This document shows, one piece after another, positions 11,510-21,133 of a stretch of 64,000 nucleotides of DNA. The DNA comes from Eurosta solidaginis (Eukaryota; Arthropoda; Insecta; Diptera; Tephritidae). A model generated the notes under the pieces. It did not search any database, was not told the origin of the DNA, and was given only the letters and a program-made list of their open reading frames with translations. Numbering within the stretch: the stretch's first letter is position 1; each line of letters opens with the position of its first letter. Location of the stretch: positions 338,748,302-338,812,301 of the forward strand of contig NC_090319.1 of assembly GCF_040869045.1 (NCBI RefSeq), written 5' to 3'. The position numbers were made by a program, and so were the translations under genes.

Positions 11510-12830
11510 ATTTCTATACTATGGAGTTCTTGTTTGGCGGAAAGCCACACAAAAAACAGCATACCTCAAAAAATTATAGGGCGTTTACAGACTATCGATG
11601 CTTAGCATTACCGGAGCCCTGAAAACAACCCCGACGGCTGCACTGTATGCCATTTTGCACATTCCACCTGTAGACCTGGTATCAAAGAACATAGCATTAA
11701 CAACCGGAACCAGGCTCGGTGCCTCGGGGCAGCTTGAGCGCCGACCATACGGCCATAGTAGTACAGCGTCATCAATAACAAGAAGAACAGGCTACCTGAT
11801 TCCCTATCTGCGCGTCGAGGGAGATCTTAAGGCCAAAATAGAGGTGGACGGTTGGCGTAAGTGCGCGGAAATGGCGGACGAGGCATCATGTGTACACAGA
11901 TGGTTCCAAAGTAGTGGAAGAAGTAGGGTCTGCGGTATACTGTGCTGATCCGGAAACCAGCAGATCCTATAGGCTGCCGGATTACTGTAGTGGTTTCCAG
12001 GGGAAACATTAGCCGTAAGTAGAAACCCTGGAAGAGAATAGCTTAAGCTGCAACCGTGTTAACTTTTATATTGACAGTCAAGCAGCAACTAAGGCAATAA
12101 TCTCGCATAGCACAGCATCTAAATGCGTGTTAGAGTGTAAGCAGTCTCTGGAGAGAATCGGGACAGGGAGAAGGATACATCTATATTGGGTCGCAGGGCA
12201 TAGGGGAATAGATGGGAATGAAAAAGTGGACGAACTAGCTAAAAAGGGCGCATCACTTGAAGCTTGCTCCGTAGGCGTCCCAATTAGATTGGGCGAGATT
12301 AAGCGAAGGCGATAGGTGCACATGATCGAGCAAGCGGGAAAGGTGTGGGTTCAAGCGCGGGGCTGTAAAGTCTCGAAGATTATGTGTTGGTCTTACAACC
12401 TTAGACTAACAAAGTTGCTTCTATTATTAAAAAGAGAGGACTGTAGACTCATGACGGTTATTCTGACTGGACACTGCCTTCTGATGTCACATGCCTTTAA
12501 ATTAGGCTTGGTCAGTGATAGCAGATGTAGGAAGTGCGGGTTGGAGGAGGAAACGATCGAGTACGTTCTGTGCTCGTGCCCTGCACTTGCCAGGGTAAGA
12601 CTCCAGCTATTAGGAGTGATACAGCTGTCAGATCTAGAATCAGCAAGTGGCTTAAGTCCAAGGAAGCTTCTAGTATTTTCCAAGAGGACGGAGTTATTTT
12701 ATAACATAGGTCCTGGTTTTTGATAAGGTTTTTCAGTTTGGTCGTTAAAGCAAACTTCTGGTAACACTACGGACTCATTCAGTCTATGTGAGGTCCTCAT
12801 GGACCGGCCAGTTCAACCTAACCTCCCCCC
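11510..12830 (+). pseudogene. LOA/R1-type LINE 3' portion: RT end, RNase H, Cys motif, 3' UTR
   Basis: Translation from about 11514 gives the end of an RT region (YGVLVW..., then LSITGALKTTPTAALYAIL), a linker, and an RNase H domain. The domain opens with VYTDGSK near 11890 and continues with FYIDSQAA near 12070 and LYWVAGHRGIDGNEKVDELA near 12180-12240. A C-terminal CRKCGLEEETIEYVLCSCPAL motif lies near 12525-12585. There is an in-frame stop in the RT tail, shifts near 11890 and 12000, and an in-frame TAG at 12313. The last stretch, to the stop at about 12721, is open. The UTR ends ggccagttcaacctaacct. RNase H downstream of RT, with this Cys motif, fits the I/LOA/R1 group of non-LTR elements. 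The exact clade is uncertain. Confidence 0.85.
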
Positions 12831-12839
12831 GACATTCAC

Positions 12840-14120
12840 AGCTACTTGGGTTGGAAGCCCTTATATGAATGAACCCTTACATGTTCTGTGCATGTAAATT
12901 TCAAAAGTATCCAAAGTCCATAGACCTCAATCGGAATTTTTCTTTTCCTGTTCTTATCTATGAATTGTTTGAATGTTATTTTTTCGATAGCGAATCATAC
13001 TGTACTTCCAGTAGCAGTGATTGTCAAAACAAATTTTATCATTCAATACGAGTGCATAAGTATTCAAATAATTTACATATGTACATACATTCATATGAAT
13101 GTGTTCTTATCTTAGGGAAATGTCTAGCTATGTCCAATGTACCCTTTAAAAACTATTCTTTCAATTTCACATTCAGCATAAAGTCTAGCTCGATTGATTT
13201 GTTGTATCTATGAAGCGATAATAACTAGTGACCTTCGAAACGGCGTCGATTTTCATATCAACAAATAAATAACTTTTTAAATCATTAAACAAACAACTGG
13301 GCTGGGACGATGGTAAACAAACGCGCGTATCTACGTAAACAATCAACATATGTATGTATATACATACATGAGTATGCATGCGGGCATATCAGCGTATGAT
13401 AAACTGCTGATGATTCTGCGCTTGCGTGCGATATCGCTAAACGATCACATTAACGCATTCATTGCAAATTAGGACCTCAGTAATTTGGGTGCTTACGAAA
13501 AACTCATCGAAAAAAAGTATAAGCATGCCCATATGTTACTTATCTAAGCCTGCGCGCTTCTGTTTATAAACATTTAAACCCCTTGCATTGTTGTTGGGTT
13601 TCTTATCACTCCGCAAGTTTTGTTCACGGCTTGTTTATGGTGTTGTAATTATTTTATATTATTTACATTTCGGTAGCCTTTAATTTTAATTGAAATGTTT
13701 TTACTAATGATTCACAGACTGACGTTGCATCGCGCCTCAAAAGAGATATATATTAGTTAGTGGTATGTGTGTATATGTATGTATGTGTATGTTGTATTTA
13801 AGTGCGGTGCCATATGGCTCGTTTGCTGGTAGGTAATTGATCTAAAATATTTACAATACAAAAGATACATTATTGCTTTTTATTTCATTGTCCAAATATA
13901 AGCACGCTACTTTTAAAGTACGTTTACAAAACAGCAAAGTTACTTTCTCGCACATAAATAAATAAAAAATATAAAATATGGCTTCGACCGGCTGTTACTA
14001 GTAACAATATTCTGAGAAGGAAAAAAAATTAGTGAAAAACACATAAAAACAATTAAGAGCGGGACTGTCTTCGACTGTGCCGAATACGTTATGTCCTTCA
14101 TGAATGTAACTGAATTTATA
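12840..14120. other. no gene seen; microsatellites
   Basis: A 114-codon frame at 12869-13213 shows no motif. TATGTATGTATATACATACATG lies near 13350-13372 and a TATGTGTGTATATGTATG run near 13762-13792. Confidence 0.5.
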
Positions 14121-14129
14121 AGTTGACGA

Positions 14130-14690
14130 GGTGTAGGCGAAGTATCGATTTGTTATCGAAATGCTATAAATGTGCTATCGAGAACTGTGGTAGCCACTGA
14201 GATATCGATTTTCATCGAAATGTTATCTATTTATTATCGAAAATTTATCGAAATTTTACCAATAAGCTCTCGATATGTTATCAAGTTATTGATTTTCTAT
14301 CGAAAAATTTTCGATTTGTTAACAGAGGCTTACGAATTTTCTATTGGCGGATTAGCGGTTTGTTATCGATAGCAAAGTTTGTCGAAGAGCTATCGATTTT
14401 TATCGAAACGTTATCTTTTTACTATCGAAAAGTTATAAAATACCGATATGTTAACAAAGTCATATTGATTTTGTATTGAAAACTTAATCGATTCGTTATC
14501 GATTCACTATCGAAAACGTATCTATTATTTTTCCAAAAGTTATCGAAATGTTATCAAAGAGTAATCTATTAGCTATCGAAAATTTATTAATTTCTTCTCG
14601 GAGTGCTCCCAATTTTTTATCGGCGTGTAATCGTTATCGGCGTGTTTGTTATCTATGACCGACCGATTTGTTATAAAACAAATACCGATA
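14130..14690. repeat. TATCGA-rich degenerate array, first block
   Basis: More than a dozen TATCG motifs occur in units such as TTATCGAAATG, CTATCGAAAAG and TTATCGATTTG, spaced about 10-20 bp apart. Palindromic TATCGATA/ATCGAT cores are common. The block stops at a SINE. A second block lies at 15.41-15.79 kb. Confidence 0.75.
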
Positions 14691-14704
14691 AAACTGCAAT
14701 GAAA

Positions 14705-14960
14705 ATCACTGGGGGCGCCTTGGTGTGGTGGTAGCTTGCCGAAGATCCTGAGTTCAATTCCCGGGCAAAGCAACATTAAAAATTTAGAAACAAGTTTTTC
14801 AATTAGAAGAAAATTTTTCTAAGCGGGGTTTTTGGCAAACACTCCGAGTGTATTTCTACCATGAACATCTTCTGAGTGAAAACTTATTTGCCTTGCGGAT
14901 GCCGTTCGGAGACGGCGTAAAACATGTGGATCCCATCCCGCAAATTGTTGTTTATTACAG
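14705..14960 (+). mobile_element. tRNA-derived SINE, 3'-truncated copy
   Basis: The head GGTGTGGTGGTAGC plus GAGTTCAATTCCCGGGCAAAG matches a tRNA-like A-box/B-box pair. The family body follows: caattagaagaaaatttttc, taagcggggt, cactccgagtgtatttct, gatgccgttcgga and acatgtggatccc. The 3' third, with gagcacgacgcaaattgga, is missing. Confidence 0.8.
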
Positions 14961-15410
14961 AAATATCATTATATGCCAATTGACCCAGGATATGAAACAA
15001 GGGCATTCGATACCAAAACCATATGCAGTAATAATAATGGCGATTTGGTTATCGACCTTAAGAGCGTACTCAAATTGTGAAGGGTATAATTCCTATCAGC
15101 TCTGCCAATATATGGCAGATTCTCTTGGAGTAGTTCGAACCGAGAACCTAAACAACTGAGACATCTTTTCTTATAAAAGCATTTTATTGCTGAAGTAGCG
15201 CATGAAACTTATCGTTTTCTGGAATGGATAAAGAGTTCCCAGAAATAAGTCAAATGGTGTACACAAATATAACAAAATATTTGTGAATACTAAACGAAGA
15301 GACAAAGCTTTTTTGCTTTGACCTTCACGTCAGTATTGAGCCAGCAATCGAAGATGATATAAAGCTATAAATCCATTCTTTTGACCATGTAGGCAGTTGA
15401 GTAGAATAAT
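14960..15410. other. no feature recognised
   Basis: The sequence between the SINE and the second TATCGA block is unique-looking, with no motif or long open frame. Confidence 0.4.
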
Positions 15411-15790
15411 CGTCTATCGCCGATTATTTGTTATTATCGGTCTGTTATAATTTACGATAAGAAAGCATGGACGGCGATATAATTATATGAGATGTGATTT
15501 TAGTATAAAAACTAGGCAGAAAAATGAAACTGATTGATAAGGCTCTTCAAACAATACCTACTCTGGCTACAAAACCACTCTCGTTAATTAATTCTGTTAT
15601 CGAAGTGTTATTGGTGTGTTGTCGAGGAGCTATCAGTTTATTATCGATGAATTGTCGATAATTATTCGAAAAGTTATCAATATGTTATAAAAAAGGCATC
15701 GATTTGCTGTCGAAAAGTTATCGGCCTGTTATCGAATTACCTTCAATACTTTATCGATTCGTTATCGGAAAATTATCGACATGTTATCAA
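15410..15790. repeat. TATCGA-rich degenerate array, second block
   Basis: TTATCGAAGTG, CTATCAGTTTATTATCGATG, TTATCGATTCG and TTATCGGCCTG units match the first block. It may be the same array separated by insertions. Confidence 0.65.
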
Positions 15791-15981
15791 AAATAAATAA
15801 TATATAAATATAATAATAAATACTAATTAATAAATCTTATAAAATAAAGCCGCTAAATGTCATTGTACGCCCATCACTTCACTTGGAACGCTCCGATTTT
15901 AAAACGGTTTTTTGCATTTGAAAGCTTAGTTACGTAGGATGGACATTTTCAATATAATTTGAAGGTATATGTTATAGGGGC

Positions 15982-16033
15982 TATAGTGTTAACTACTTTG
16001 TACTCTTTACTTTAATTTTTAAAATAATTTTAA
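15982..16033 (+). repeat. 5' LTR fragment of the gypsy element (52-bp direct repeat)
   Basis: The 52 bp starting TATAGTGTTAACTACTTTG are identical to 17965-18016. Beyond 16033 the sequence jumps straight into the RT C-terminal coding region. The rest of the left LTR, the leader, gag and most of pol are therefore deleted. Confidence 0.8.
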
Positions 16034-16110
16034 CATCTTTCGATAGAATTGAAATCATAACAAATTTTGAAAAACCAATTTCTATAAATAAATTACAAAA
16101 ATTTTTAGGT

Positions 16111-17925
16111 ATGATAAATTACTATCACAGATATATTAAAATGTTAGCAACAGAACTTAGTCCTCTGCATAAAATGTTAACACATGCAATTAAAAACAAA
16201 CTCAAACAATTAAATTGGACAAATGAAACCACAACAGCTTTCGAAAATGTTAAAAAACTTTTTGCTAAAAATACTTTACTTACACATTTCGACAAAAATG
16301 GTACTTTATCATTAGCAGTAGATGCATCAAATGTTGCTATTGGAGCAGTTCTTCAACAAACTAGCAATAATATACTAGAACCCTTAGCTTATTTTTCAAG
16401 AAAATTAACTACAACAGAAACTAAATATTCAACATTTGATCGTGAACTTTTGGCAATTTATAATTCAATTAAACATTTTAAACATTTTCTTGAAGGTAGA
16501 ACTTTTACAATTTATACTGATCATAAACCTTTAATTCATGTTCTAAATCCTAAAGTAGATAGATCTCCTCGTCAACTACGTCATCTTGAATATATTGCTC
16601 AATTTACAAATGATATTCAATATATACGTGGAAAAGACAACATAGTTGCCGACACACTTTCCCGTATTCCAGAAATAAATGCAATTTCAACTCAAGATAT
16701 AAATTTAGAAACTTTATATAAAGAACAACAAACTGATACATTTTTACAAAAAACCATTTCTGATCAAAATTCTAAAAATAATTTAAAGGAAATTCATATT
16801 CCAGTTATTAATTTAAATATATGGTGTGATGTTTCTCTACAACCTTTTCGACCTTATGTTCCACATTCTATGAGAAGAATTATATTTGACAAAATTCACT
16901 CATTATCTCATCCAAGTATAAGAACAACCAGAAAATTAATTCAAAATAAATATTATTGGCCTAACATGCGTAAAGAGATTAACGATTGGACTTCATCTTG
17001 CATCAATTGTCAAAAATCCAAAATTTCAAGACATACTAAATCTCCTATCCAAAAAATTCGAATACCATCAGGCCGTTTTGAACATATTCATATGGATATT
17101 GTTGGACCTCTTCCAGTTTCAAATGGAAATTGTTATATTTTAACAATTATTGACAGATTTTCACGTTGGCCTGATGCTTATCCGCTTAAAGATATTTCAA
17201 CAAATACTATAGTAAAAACTTTTATTCAAAATTATATACCACGATTTGGTATACCATTAAATATTACAGTAGATCAAGGTTCACAATTCACCTCAAAATT
17301 TTTTACGGAATTAACTAAACTTTTAGGTTCTCATAAAATTCATACATCTCCTTACCATCCCCAAGCAAATGGCATGATAGAGAGATTTCATCGAACTTTA
17401 AAAGCAGCAATTATAGCATCAAACGACTCGGTTCATTGGTCTGACATTTTACCATTCATTCTACTTGGTTTACGAACTTCTATTAAAGAAGATTTAAAAT
17501 GTTCATCTGCTGAACTTGTTTATGGCCAAACACTTAGAATACCTGGTGAATTAATTATTTCAAATAGTAATAAAGAACATGATTTTTCTAATGACGCACT
17601 TCATAAAATAAGAGAATATTTTTCACTTGTTCGTTCTAAAGTTTTTCATCATAACAAAGAAAATGTTTTCGTTCCTAAACAATTAGAAAATTGTGAGTAT
17701 GTTTTTGTTAAAGTTCTTCGTAAATCTAATTTAGAATCACCTTATGAAGGACCTTTTAAAGTTATATCTAAGAAACATAAAACATTTACAATTCAATACA
17801 ATAATACTATTAAAAATATTTCAATTGATTTACTTAAACCAGCAAACATACTTATTAACACTAATTTAAATACAAATAAATTAAACAACAAAAAACAAAA
17901 AAAGGTTACATTTAATATTAATTAA
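16111..17925 (+). CDS. Ty3/gypsy pol C-terminal part (RT end, RNase H, integrase), CsRn1-like
   Basis: A single open frame of 604 codons from the ATG at 16111, open upstream to about 16035 (KLQKFLGMINYYHRYI is the RT thumb). RNase H follows at residues about 65-190: LAVDASNVAIGAVLQQ, FDRELLAIY, YTDHKPL and VADTLSRI. The integrase zinc motif H-x-H...CINC precedes a core with HMDIVGPLP, TVDQGSQFTS and HPQANGMIERFHR, which supplies Asp, Asp and Glu. LPFILLGLRTSIKEDL and AELVYGQTLRIPGE resemble the CsRn1 clade. A GPF-type module (YEGPFKVISKK) is near the end. No env-like frame is present. Gag, protease and most of RT are lost through the internal deletion, so the ATG is not the original start. 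The uninterrupted frame suggests a fairly recent copy. Confidence 0.9.
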   Translation: MINYYHRYIKMLATELSPLHKMLTHAIKNKLKQLNWTNETTTAFENVKKLFAKNTLLTHFDKNGTLSLAVDASNVAIGAVLQQTSNNILEPLAYFSRKLTTTETKYSTFDRELLAIYNSIKHFKHFLEGRTFTIYTDHKPLIHVLNPKVDRSPRQLRHLEYIAQFTNDIQYIRGKDNIVADTLSRIPEINAISTQDINLETLYKEQQTDTFLQKTISDQNSKNNLKEIHIPVINLNIWCDVSLQPFRPYVPHSMRRIIFDKIHSLSHPSIRTTRKLIQNKYYWPNMRKEINDWTSSCINCQKSKISRHTKSPIQKIRIPSGRFEHIHMDIVGPLPVSNGNCYILTIIDRFSRWPDAYPLKDISTNTIVKTFIQNYIPRFGIPLNITVDQGSQFTSKFFTELTKLLGSHKIHTSPYHPQANGMIERFHRTLKAAIIASNDSVHWSDILPFILLGLRTSIKEDLKCSSAELVYGQTLRIPGELIISNSNKEHDFSNDALHKIREYFSLVRSKVFHHNKENVFVPKQLENCEYVFVKVLRKSNLESPYEGPFKVISKKHKTFTIQYNNTIKNISIDLLKPANILINTNLNTNKLNNKKQKKVTFNIN

Positions 17926-17950
17926 TAATTTGTTTGTTTCAAATTTTGTT

Positions 17951-17960
17951 GGAGGGGGAG
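17951..17960 (+). other. polypurine tract of the gypsy element
   Basis: GGAGGGGGAG lies directly after the pol stop and 4-5 bp before the right LTR copy, the usual site for plus-strand DNA priming in LTR elements. Confidence 0.75.
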
Positions 17961-17964
17961 TAAA

Positions 17965-18176
17965 TATAGTGTTAACTACTTTGTACTCTTTACTTTAATT
18001 TTTAAAATAATTTTAATTGAGTTTTCGTGTTAACTTAAAATTTTGAATAACTTCAAAAAAAGAAAATTCTAATTAGTTGGAAAATATCTAAACTCAAAAA
18101 TAAACAAAAATAATATTTTATACTTCAAATAAATAACATAATATTTTTAAAAAATAAATATTTAAATATTTGGTTA
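17965..18176 (+). repeat. 3' LTR of the gypsy element (end approximate)
   Basis: This starts with the 52 bp shared with 15982-16033 and continues as very AT-rich sequence with AATAAA-like signals. The likely end is near TTTGGTTAACC (18170-18182). AGGGGC occurs just outside both ends (about 15977 and 18186), but I cannot confirm a target duplication. Confidence 0.55.
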
Positions 18177-18199
18177 ACCACCAAAGGGGCTTGGAAAAT

Positions 18200-18545
18200 T
18201 GCTAAAAATATAGTAGGAGTGGGACTGGGACTAGGACTCTGACTGGGACAATAACTGGGAATAAGGGATGGAGAGCAAGAGAAGAACTAGAGAGAAGGGA
18301 AAATAGGGAAGGAGAAAGCGACTGAGAAAGGGATAGAGTTAGACGGAGATAGAGAAATAGGGATAGATGAAAGAAGTGAGGGAAAACAGGAGAGGGAGAA
18401 AGAGCTGCATAGAAAAAGAAAGGTAGAGGGAGTAGTGCATAAAAGGCCAAGGAACAGGGGGAGAGGGGGGGGGGGGGGGGAGTAAGAGGTAAAACTTTTA
18501 CAGATAGACCAAAGTTAGGGCAGAACAACTGCTGGCGGGTCTGCT
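18200..18545 (-). repeat. GA-rich dispersed repeat with poly-G run
   Basis: On the minus strand it begins cagacccgccagcag, then ttgttctgccctaactttgg, followed by a long CT-rich body. The same head and CT-rich body occur at 26733-26895 on the plus strand, so this is a dispersed family and not just a local purine run. A run of 16 G lies at 18465-18480. The 108-codon Leu/Pro/Ser frame here is spurious. Confidence 0.6.
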
Positions 18546-18859
18546 CGTATAATATTTATAATAATTAATATAAAATCGATTACACAGCTAAAACCCACCG
18601 ACAAAAATCCGATCACTTGGAGATAGTTTCGATTTCAATCCCTGGGCGCGCTCTAGCTAATTAAAAAAACATAAGTTTTCTAGTCGTTAACCCCATATTG
18701 CCCTATTCCAATATCTCCAGAACACTTCAACACTCTGGTCAATCTCTTCCAATGTCAAAGAGACTCTACTTAAGAATAACCCAACATTTAAGTCAGTTAT
18801 ATACTTATTGATTTTTTATGACATCAGTTATGGAAAAATTAGAATGATCTGTTTTGCCT

Positions 18860-19168
18860 AAGTTTTTGATCTTGGGCTTAGCTTTTGGGCAAAGCAACAA
18901 TAAAATTTTAGGAACAAGTTGTTTCAATTAGAAAAAATTTTTTCTAAGCGGCGTCGCTCTTTGCCAATCATTTGGCAAGCACTCCGAGTGTATTTCTGCC
19001 ATGAAAAGCTTCTAATTCTAAGTAGCCTTGCCGTTCAGAGTCGGCATAAAGCAAGGAGGGGTTGTCCTGCCAATTTGTAGGAAAATCTAAATGGAGCACG
19101 ATGCAAATTGGAATAGAAGATCGGCATAAAATCTCTTCGGAGGCTACCGCGCCTTCCATTTATTTATT
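18860..19168 (+). mobile_element. tRNA-derived SINE, diverged copy
   Basis: The B-box region is decayed, but the body matches the family: gggcaaagcaac, tttcaattagaa, taagcggcgtcgc, cactccgagtgtatttct, gagtcggcataaa, gagcacgatgcaaattgga, ctcttcggagg and a TTTATTTATT tail. Confidence 0.8.
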
Positions 19169-19466
19169 ATAAGCTTTGCCATCTATCCAGATAATTAAGC
19201 GCAAGCTTGATTCACTAGCACAAGGTATAGTATTTCAGGAGTTGAACCAATATGGTTACGGATGCTTCAGAACAAGATGCGATGACCTGAGTTTCCTTGC
19301 TGGACAGTAGTTAAATGTGACTGATTACACCTGAAGTCTGCTTTATATAACTCGACTTTCTGGTCGACGTTTTAACGTTCAACCATCATCTGCCTTGTAG
19401 TTTAGGTTGAATGTTAACAAAGAATCATCTATTCAAAAGGAAGCTTAGCAACCGAGTATTTTGGTG

Positions 19467-19654
19467 GTATGCAGCGGCCGTCGAGTGGTGGTATCGAGCT
19501 CCGCTTACCACAGCGAAAATCTTGGGTTCAAGTCCAGGGCAAAGCTACATCAGATAAGTTTTTTCAATTACTTCGGAGTCGGTATAAAATATGTAGGTTC
19601 CGTCCTGCCAATTTATTGTAAAAATTAAAAGGGAGCACGAAGAGAAGCTTCGCA
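19467..19654 (+). mobile_element. tRNA-derived SINE, 5' part, split by a (CAA)-tailed element
   Basis: The head (gtggtggtatcgagc, then gggttcaagtcc) and body (gagtcggtataaaatatg, gagcacgaagagaagc) match the family. The copy breaks at 19654 inside the gaagctc block and resumes after 20081 as gatcacttcaatgg, matching the family's gatctcttcgg. Confidence 0.75.
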
Positions 19655-20081
19655 ACCCCAGCGGGTTAGGGGGCTTAAAATATACCCGCGGTAGGTATGC
19701 CTGTCGTAAAAGGCGACTAAAATACCAAACTGATTCAAGAGGTTGTGTAGCGAAACCCTCTCAAGGGGTTGCCAATGCAATATATACCTTCTCCAACCCA
19801 ATTGTCAACCTCACATACCCGTGGCGAATCTTGTTTAATTAACAGCCGAGTCTCTGGCGACCCCGAACTCCTGATGGATCTAGGGGGTGGCAGGGCGGGA
19901 TGGCCTAGAAAGATTCATGTGTTCATACCAAATCGTTCCCGAGATGGTCGGGTTAGTACATTTATGGTGCTTTTTACTGGAACGTACCGGATCTGCATCC
20001 GGAAAACGACCATCAACATCAATAACACTCCCCAAAGCCTTCGGGGAGTGTCCTTATCGCTACAACAACAACAACAACAAC
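19655..20081 (+). mobile_element. (CAA)-tailed 427-bp short interspersed element, full copy with 12-bp target duplication
   Basis: AGAAGCTTCGCA flanks it exactly (19643-19654 and 20082-20093). The element reads ACCCCAGCGGGTTAGG, acccgcggtaggtatgcc, aaaggcgactaaaatacc, agtctctggcgacccc, cccgagatggtcggg, ggatctgcatccgg and cttcggggagtgtccttatc, and ends (CAA)6. The target duplication plus a simple 3' tail point to LINE-driven copying. I see no clear Pol III boxes. Its source is unknown to me; it could be an internally deleted LINE. Confidence 0.85.
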
Positions 20082-20115
20082 AGAAGCTTCGCATAGATCA
20101 CTTCAATGGAAAATA
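20082..20115 (+). mobile_element. tRNA-derived SINE, 3' remainder after the split
   Basis: This starts with the second AGAAGCTTCGCA and continues tagatcacttcaatgg, in line with the SINE family 3' end. Confidence 0.6.
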
Positions 20116-20119
20116 GTAC

Positions 20120-20810
20120 CAAGTAATTGTTTAAATCTTGTTTTATTATGTACTAAGATAATATCACCAAAAACCATCAGCCACCGATATCATCAACTAT
20201 TCAGACAGTCAGGAGTTGTTTTTTCTGACATTGCAGGGCTGAATTTTTCCATGTGTAGGTACTTTAAGATCTAAAATTGGAATAACGTATACAGGAAAAA
20301 CTGACTTACGCCAATGTTGCTATAAATTATTTTTAATTGCATTTTCTAGTCAATGCATGTATCTGATGTATTATGTATTTGTATGTATGTATGTACGAAT
20401 GATGTATTATTATTACCTCCCCATAGATGAATAAATAGCATTGTGACAGCGTATGCGCAAGCAATGTTGGGGATATTCAGTTTGGGAGGGTTCATATTCT
20501 ATGACATCCCCATTAAATGTCTGCTACTCTGTGTCGTAGTTTTAAAAATAGATATATAGCAATTTTAATATGGAGATTTTTTTATGAGGGCACAACTAAC
20601 GGCATTCATATGCATGCATTTGCACTTAGTTTTATTATGTAGTCATATGGTTCTACATACATAACTATATATTAAACAGATTAGGTTGAATGCTGACATT
20701 GCTTTTGAACTAGTGCAGATAAAAATAAAAACTTATATTTAAATACCCAGCAACAATTTTTGGGATTACATGTTTTGTTCATCATTAATCTTTACGCCGG
20801 GCTCCATCCG
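20120..20810. other. no gene seen
   Basis: AT-rich sequence with a short TATGTATGTATG run near 20379-20392. No motif recognised. Confidence 0.4.
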
Positions 20811-20814
20811 CAAA

Positions 20815-21125
20815 TAAAATATAAAATGATCGCAAAGTAGTCTCTAAATAATCAATCCGAAAACGATCCATAGATGGTTTTGGAATGGTCTCGAAAATGC
20901 TCAAAACAATTTCAAGATAGCCCTGAAATCATCCTCTGAAACTTTGCCTAAATCACCCAAACAAGTTTCGAAGCGACTCCAAAATAGCCCTGAAATGATC
21001 TCGAAATAGCTCTTAAATGACATGGCACCAAAATAATATCGAAATATACTCCAGATAATATCAAAAATAGTCCCGAATCTGTACCGAAAGAGTTCCGAAA
21101 AGATTATAAACGGTGCAGAAATAAT
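20815..21125 (-). repeat. degenerate CCCGAAAT-type array, first block
   Basis: Units such as GAAATGATCTCGAAATAG, CCCGAATC and GTTCCGAAAAG are the reverse complement of the 1.9-2.6 kb TTTCGGGAT array. Confidence 0.55.
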
Positions 21126-21133
21126 ATAGAAAC

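Noticed and set aside
12869..13213. 114-codon plus-strand frame
   Set aside because: No domain and it ends in low-complexity sequence. A chance frame is likely.
15977..18192. AGGGGC on both sides as target duplication of the gypsy element
   Set aside because: It does not fit 4-6 bp directly next to any consistent LTR end; the apparent match may be chance.
18202..18528. 108-codon Pro/Leu/Ser frame on minus
   Set aside because: It lies in the CT-rich body of a dispersed repeat and has no motif.
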